Positions 57,501 through 64,000 of a stretch of 64,000 nt of DNA are shown one piece after another. This stretch comes from Ceratotherium simum simum (taxonomy: Eukaryota; Chordata; Mammalia; Perissodactyla; Rhinocerotidae). The DNA lies in contig NW_004454207.1 in NCBI RefSeq assembly GCF_000283155.1, positions 17,208,784 to 17,272,783 of the forward strand, read 5' to 3'. Within the stretch, counting starts at the first letter, position 1. Each line of letters begins with the position of its first letter. The notes below the pieces were generated by a model, which worked only from the letters and a program-made list of their open reading frames with translations, did not search any database and had not been told where the DNA came from. Position numbers and translations under genes: made by a program.

Positions 57501-57989
57501 ACCCCAGGAATGTCAGGTACTAGGATCCATAGATACAGGCTATAAATTAGCCGTGCTTCAAATGATGAGTGATATTTTAAAAATCTAAAAAAATGCTGCT
57601 ACTTTTGGTGCTGTGTGAGTATACATCTTAAGAAGAGCCCTTGGTCAGCAGTACTCCCTACCCCAAACTTACATGCCTTTTGATTTGGTTGAATTTTCTG
57701 GCCTTCTTTTTGGTGTTACATTGTTGCCTGACATAGTTCATCAGCAAGAGCTAGCCTTTAGTTTCTTGCTGCTTTTGACAGCGTTGGATTTCAAGCGTAC
57801 TTAGAACGTTTTCATTATGATAACCCTACCGGTGCAATCCCATGGACTGCTTGCCTCTGAGAAATGGTACTGTCTTCCTGTCACCAGTCATCCTGCTTGC
57901 CTGACTCAGGTGTTAGAGCTGTATTGCTTCTAGGCTTGCAGGCCAATAACCAAACTCATGCCTACTACATTGTTAGAGAAACAACTACT

Positions 57990-58100
57990 TTTTGTTTGAC
58001 TGCTAACTATACGGCAGGCACCGTGCAAAATGATTTATAGCCATTATTATCTACATTTTACCAAGGAGGAAACTCAAAGAACATTGTGGACATGAATTTA
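57990..58100 (-). repeat. MIR fragment
   Basis: Antisense MIR: 'aactatacggcaggcaccgt' and 'attttaccaaggaggaaact'. Confidence 0.55.
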
Positions 58101-58288
58101 TAATTTTAAATACAAATCATCACCGTCATCATCATTTCTAATGAAGTTCCATTCTTTTATTTGCACTCTACTGCTTCTGATTCTCTTATGCTCATTCCAG
58201 CAAACTCAGTTGTGAGAATTGAAGAGCTGTCCAATAAATACTCTTTGATAGAATGATTAGTTAATTAGAGAAACGAGCAAACGTCTGG

Positions 58289-58605
58289 AACTGTGCTGTC
58301 CACTACAGTAGACATTAGCAATATGTGCCTGTTGAGCACTTGAAATGTGACCAGACTGGATTGAAATGTGCTGCAAGTATAAAGTACATGCTATATTTCA
58401 AAGACTTGATATGACCAAATAATGCAAAATATCTCATTTATAATTTTTATATTGATTACATGTTGAAGTGATAATGTTCAGTTAAATAAAATATATTACT
58501 AAACTAATTTTACCTGTTTCTTTTCCCTTTTTAAAATGTGGCTACTAGAAAATTTTAAATTTTATGTATGACTTGCCTTATATTTCTATTGGACAGCACT
58601 GCTCT
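58289..58605. mobile_element. hAT-Charlie-type MITE
   Basis: About 320 bp with inverted ends: 'ctgtgctgtccactacagta' at the left, and the complement of 'tctattggacagcactgctc' at the right; GTGCTGTCCA is shared. The internal sequence matches a well-known non-autonomous DNA element. Possible duplicated flanks: TCTGGAA before and TCTAGAA after (one mismatch). Confidence 0.65.
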
Positions 58606-58664
58606 AGAAAGTGAATGTGATCTCAGTCTCAGAAATCTAAGGGAAAGAAACAGGACCCAAAGCC

Positions 58665-58865
58665 TTGGGTGTAGTTTGATTGGTGGCTCTGCCATGCCTG
58701 AGCTAAAAGACCTTGTCCAAATCACCTGACTTCATTAAGTGTTGTCTTAATGTTATGACTGTGAATAGCCGCTCACAGTACTATGGTGAGGAGTAAATTA
58801 GCTCAGGCATGGGAAAGCAGGCTGTAAAGAAATGTACAAATGGAAGTGTCCACTGTCATGATTTG
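58665..58865 (+). repeat. MIR SINE
   Basis: Sense MIR-like: 'ggtggctctgccatgcctga', 'agaccttgtccaaatcacct', 'ctatggtgaggagtaaatta'. Confidence 0.55.
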
Positions 58866-59187
58866 GTCTGATCTGTGAATATTTACCTTGGTTTGTTTTA
58901 ATGAATGGAATGTTAATATTTATAATCTTAACCCAGTCTTTCAAATGACACTGATTATCATCAATACAAATCATTGATTAATACTCACTGATCACTAAAT
59001 AATGATTTGTAGGTATGGAGAAATCACAAAAAATCTTATTTCTATGCAATCTATTAACAAGTGAAATCAAATCTCTATAAGTGGTGTAAATAATGAATAT
59101 GAGCATTTCTTGAATTTTTGCTTTTGATCTGATTAGATAAGGATAAATATGCATTTATATATATGGCATATTTATGTCATAAAAATG

Positions 59188-59214
59188 ATATATATGCATT
59201 TTATGCATATATAT
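59188..59214. repeat. AT-rich palindrome
   Basis: ATATATATGCAT (59188-59199) and its perfect inverse ATGCATATATAT (59203-59214) are separated by TTT, within an AT-rich tract at about 59150-59230. Confidence 0.9.
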
Positions 59215-59304
59215 ATACATATATATAACTTATTGACTTATTAATGTCACTTCTTTTTTACAAACCTGGTTCCTTCTTTGTGGATCACATTTCAAAAACC
59301 CGTT

Positions 59305-59580
59305 TGAGTATGATTCCACTTATATGAGGTACCTAGAATAAGCAAATTCATAGAGACAGAAAGTAGAATAGAGGTTACAAGGGCTGTGGTAGGGGGGACT
59401 GAGGAGTTATTGTTTAATGGGTATAGAGTTTCAGCTTGGGATGATAAAAAAAGTTATTTACATGGATAACAATGATGATTGCACAACATTGTGAGTGTAC
59501 TAAATGCCACCAAATTGTACACTTAAAAATCGTTAAAATAGTAAATTTTATGTCATGGATAGTTTACCACGAAAAAAGTC
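59305..59580 (+). mobile_element. LINE-1 3' end
   Basis: Sense L1 3' UTR-type sequence: 'gattccacttatatgaggta', 'gaggttacaagggctgtggt', 'gagtgtactaaatgccacca'. No frame. Confidence 0.8.
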
Positions 59581-60944
59581 CATTTTAAAATAAATGGCCG
59601 TTCTTAACAGTTCAGACTGCATTTTTAAAGATTATCATATCAAAGATTTTTTTTAAAAGAGCATTCTATCCATACTTCATCTTGGCTCTCCAGTTTGACA
59701 GGCATTGATTTTTCCATAAAACTTATGAAACTCAAGCCATTATGTTGGCACTTTATATTAACTGCTTTTAGTTTTGACGTCAGCAAAATTGAAGGAGAAC
59801 TCAACACTGCACCGATTTCAATACAGAAGTTCTGGTGTGGAAGGTTTAGTAGGACAAGCTAAAGAAACCTCCATTGCCCAACATTCTCCATCCTCTCAGC
59901 CTCATTAAATCAGAGACTGAAAATGAACTCTAGGATGATGCATTTCTGGTGAGGATAGATGACTACACACCTAAAAGTAAAACTTTTAAGCATAAAATAT
60001 AACGTAATAGGATCTAGAATCTTGAAGAAAGATTCCAACGTATTTTATGGCAATTAAGCCCTGAGCACCATGAATAAAGATGACTGTAACCTCAATACTA
60101 AATTGCGTTTAGTACTTCACTCCATACAAAGTCTTTAAAAAATGAAGACTAAACTTAGTATATAATGTCAACACTAAAACTTGTTTAACACTTGTGTGAT
60201 ATTGGGCAAGATGAATTTCTTAATCAGTAAATTAATTAGATATTTTAATGTGATAATACCTATATCTTCATACACACATATGTATATATATATTTTTTTC
60301 TTTTAGAAAATTATCAAAACTATTTTATATACAGTTCTTATACTCATAATTTTATTGTTGCTACTTAGTGGCAAGAAATTTATTGCTTGGTATAAAAAAA
60401 ACCAAGTTGATTTGTTTAAGCAGTAGATTCCGACTGGACTTAATGATGTTATATTATCCCAGTATTAGTTTGAATAAATTTCTATTATCTTATTTTTGAA
60501 AATGAACAATAATACATAGAATCTACAATTGAATCGTTGCAGAAGCAGTATGATCATGCTGCTACTTCACTGTGGGGTTTTTTGTTAATAAACTGAACTC
60601 TGTCAGCTTAATGTGTACAGGACAGAGGCAAAAATTAAAACCACCAGCCAATTTTCTATTATACTCACTTTGTGTATTATTCTTAATGGAGTCCCAGGTT
60701 TATTTTTCTTCTTTCCTAGACATCGAATTAAGAAGAACGGTAAGAACTTGTGGAGAACTGTGGGAAAAAACACACTAATGCTTAGAGAGGGAGAAAACAG
60801 GAAAGATAAAACGGACTGAGAATATTACTATTATTTGTATTTTTTAAAAAACCTTATGATGTGATATAATAAGATGTTAAGAATTGGGAGAATTCAGAAT
60901 AAAGGAAGAGCAACCAGCAGTTCCTGTATTAAAAACAACAAGTA

Positions 60945-61208
60945 TGAGGCCAGCCCCGTGGCTTGACAGTTAAGTGTACATGCTCTGCCACTGGTGGCCC
61001 GGGTTCGGATCCCGGGCGTGCACTGATGCATCACTTGTCCAGCCATGCTGAGGCCGCATCCCACATACAGCAACTAGAAGGATGTGCAACTATGACATAC
61101 AAACATCAACTGGGGCTTTGGGGAGAAAAAGGGAAAAAAAAGGAGAATAATTGGCAATAGATGTTAGCTCAGGGCTGGTCTTCCTCACCAAAAAAAAAAA
61201 AAAAAAAT
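60945..61208 (+). mobile_element. ERE-type SINE with target-site duplication
   Basis: Full head, body and one tail unit with an A-rich 3' end. The target duplication ACAACAAGTA is perfect at 60935-60944 and 61209-61218. Confidence 0.92.
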
Positions 61209-61235
61209 ACAACAAGTAGTTTTCGTCATGATTTA

Positions 61236-61722
61236 GAAGATTTTTTTAAATTATTTATTGTGAAATTTTTGTTGTACATTATTGTTTGTCAGTCTCCATA
61301 TAAACACATCCCTCCACCCCTTGTGCCCACCCCCCAGCCCCCTTGCCCCGGTAACCACCAAAGAGATAGGAAACCACTATCTGTCCATGTGTTGGTTTAT
61401 CTTCCACATATGAGTGAAATCATGTAGTGTTTGTCTTTCTCTTTCTGTCTTATTTCACTTAACATAATACCCTCCAGGTCCATCCATGTTGTTGCAAATG
61501 GGACAATTTTGTCTTTTTTTATGGCTGAGTAGTATTCCATGGTATATATATACCACATCTTCTTTATCCAATCATCAGTCAAGGGACACCTGGGTTGCTT
61601 CCATGTCTTGGCTATAGTGAATAATGCTGCGATAAACATAGGGGTGCATAACCTCTTTGGATTGTTGATTTCAGGTTCATTGGGTAGATACCCAGTAGTG
61701 GGATAGCTGGATCATAAGGTAT
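61236..61722 (-). mobile_element. LINE-1 3' end, relatively young, antisense
   Basis: On the minus strand it encodes the end of ORF2 (KKMWYIYTMEYYSAIKKDK, TTWMDLEGIMLSE) to a stop, then a C-rich-complement 3' UTR. It is 5' truncated near 61722. It is better preserved than the other L1 pieces. Confidence 0.88.
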
Positions 61723-63079
61723 TTTTTTAATTTTTAATTTTTTTTCTTTTTTAATTGTCTACTGTGTACATGGTAGTATGTTTACTTTCTCTAGGTCTCA
61801 TCTTCTTTCCTGGTGAAGTGAGGAGATTGAATTTATAGCTCTATGAGTCTAGCATTTGATGATGGTTCCTGAAGAACTCGCTGCTCAATACAGGGAGAGA
61901 TTGCTGGTGCTGTCCTCTGTAGAGGTTTTTAAAATATCGTAGATTCCCACCTGAGGTAGGTTTGGGCATAGACAAGTTGGAGGAAGGCCACCGAGATTCT
62001 TGTGGTTTTTCATTATGCTAAATTTTTATTACTCATATTTTTCAAAGATATTTTATAGTTTAAAAAACAGGAAGCAATTAAGAAAATCAAAACATTAGGT
62101 TTTGTTATGACAGTTTAATAATTACATAATAAGATTTTTAATGATGGATGTTATTTTCAAAAATTTTTAACTATTTGAAAGAGTTTTATTATTTTTACAC
62201 TATGAAAAGGTCCATTAAATATGTTCCAGGGTTTTCATTGTCTTTCCCCGCAATATTGAAGGCTCTTTCTCGATGATGAAATCAAGAGGTAACTCTTGCA
62301 ATTGATGTGGATATTGTGTAATATGTATTTGGAAGAATTTTAAAAACTACCTTTGAGAAAACTGCATGGAAATGGAGTTGGTCTTATTCATGTCAAAATA
62401 TATGGCTTTTGTATTATAAAAGGATTTAATATTTTCATTTCTTAAAATGCTTGACCAAAGCTTTTAGTCATTATTTTAGCATCTGTTGTTCCATCTGGAG
62501 GACTTAAAAAATCCAATGAATTGTAAATGGACGGTTCAACATGAATATGCAAATTAAAGACATTTTATGAATTCTATGTAAGATATAAAGAAGTAGCTTA
62601 CTCTATGCCTTAACTAGAAGATCTTACTATATATTTCTTAATCGTCTGTTGGGTTTAACATTGGCTTCCACTCCAACTTATCAACCAGGAGTTCTTGGAA
62701 TATAAACAGCATCAAAGATTCCTTATGAGTATCATAGACTTTGTCTCAAATGATTCAGTGCAATGTGTTTACCAGGGACATAAAAAAAATACAAATTAAC
62801 ATTCAAGAGGTTTTATTTTAAATATAGAAGTATTGTCTGTAGTCACTGCTACTTTCTGGTGTCAACAAAAGAAATTTTGGAACTTTTAATGAGCACTTGT
62901 TAGTGTTCCATTAGGTAATTATGCTCTGTTTACATACTGCCATCTTTTGAAGAACACATTTGCTTTATTCACTAAACCTTGAAATATACTCTAAACGCAA
63001 ATATAAATGCTACTGTTTCTATACCCTGCCTTGTAAGTCTTGTAATTTCTAATATTTGTTTAAAAATTTTGGTTTTCAG

Positions 63080-63326
63080 GGGACGGCCTGGTGGTGCAGC
63101 GGTTAAGTGTGTGCGCTCCGCTTTGGCGGCCCGGGGTTCCCAGATTTGGATCCTGGGCGCGCACCGACGCACCGCTTGCTAAGCCACGCTGTGGCGGTGT
63201 CCCATATAAAGTAGAGGAGGATGGGCATGTATGTTAGCCCAGGGCCGATCTTCCTCAAGGAAAAAGGGGAGGATTGGCATCGGATGTTAGCTCAGGGCTA
63301 GTCCTCCTCACCAAAAACAAAAAAAA
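63080..63326 (+). mobile_element. ERE-type SINE with target-site duplication
   Basis: Complete head ('gtggtgcagcggttaagtgt'), B-box region ('ttcccagatttggatcctgg') and two tail units. The target duplication TTTGGTTTTCAG is perfect at 63068-63079 and 63327-63338. Confidence 0.92.
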
Positions 63327-64000
63327 TTTGGTTTTCAGTGCATTAGTTATGATCACAAAGCACATGCTGGGCTTTTTTTAAAATTGAGGCTTACTCTGTC
63401 AAATTAAAGATGAAAGAAAGACACTGAAACATGTGTCCTTTTTAGAAAAATAAAAACATTTTAAACTTTTTAAGGGAAATTATGGCTTCTGGATGTCAAG
63501 AACGTGTCATGTTTCTTCCATGCATCAACTTTTTTGAGTCCCTAATTAAGAATATAACCTGAAAACAGAATGTTTCTAATTAGATATTGTTGCTATGGTA
63601 TTATTGAGCTGGCTAATGATATAACCCTTTTAGAGTAATGAAGTCGATAGCAATTGTCACCACCAAACATGAAGGAAGGGAGTGAAGTGGCAGAGATTTG
63701 AAAAATAGCCATTAATATTAAAACAATACATTATCGGGGCAGCAAAGAGGTAGTAAGCTATTTACTATTCACTGGTTGGTCATGACGTTGCTAAAATTAG
63801 ATTAAAGCAAAAAAGCTGAGTACCAATATAATGAAATAGTTTTGTTGATGTTTCCATTTGGGGTATATAATCAGATCTTTTTATGTTAATCTAATTTCTC
63901 TTTGCATTAAATAAACTCAATAGTGTTGACCTGCCTTTTCACGTGTTTTTTTCGTTCAACAAAATCATTTGATAAACATTTTCTAAGAAATAGAATTACA

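Overview
The window is mammalian nuclear DNA: AT-rich, dense in old LINE-1, LINE-2, MIR, LTR and DNA-transposon remnants, with two recognisable coding exons separated by long introns. Eleven copies of a tRNA-derived SINE of the ERE type point to a perissodactyl (horse, rhinoceros or tapir lineage). The exons belong to IL1RAPL1, which is X-linked in placental mammals, so this is most likely a piece of a perissodactyl X chromosome. The species call rests on recognising the SINE, not on a search.

Layout. Bases 1-38865 are the 3' part of one IL1RAPL1 intron (gene on the + strand). Two coding exons follow, at 38866-39052 and 41851-42004, separated by a 2.8 kb intron. Bases 42005-64000 are the start of the next large intron. 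The two exons encode the end of the first and most of the second extracellular immunoglobulin domain of the synaptic adhesion receptor.

Inside the upstream intron, on the opposite strand, lies the item of most interest: an intronless SUPT20H (SPT20 homolog, SAGA complex) retrogene at 15942-18918. It keeps an open reading frame, a strong Kozak start, a CpG-rich upstream segment and a convincing 3' splice site just before the start codon. It carries a very large glutamine/proline repeat expansion. A 100-N assembly gap inside that repeat creates an apparent frame change, which disappears if the true gap is a multiple of three.

The rest is intron and repeats. 44.5-52.6 kb is a dense block of nested elements: L1 pieces broken by three ERE SINEs, and an LTR broken by a SINE and an L1. 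Several young SINEs show clear target-site duplications, including one in the short intron between the two exons. A second 100-N gap (50167-50266) lies inside a SINE. No tRNA, rRNA, CRISPR or prokaryotic-type gene was seen. Repeat boundaries were read by eye and are approximate unless a duplication is stated.
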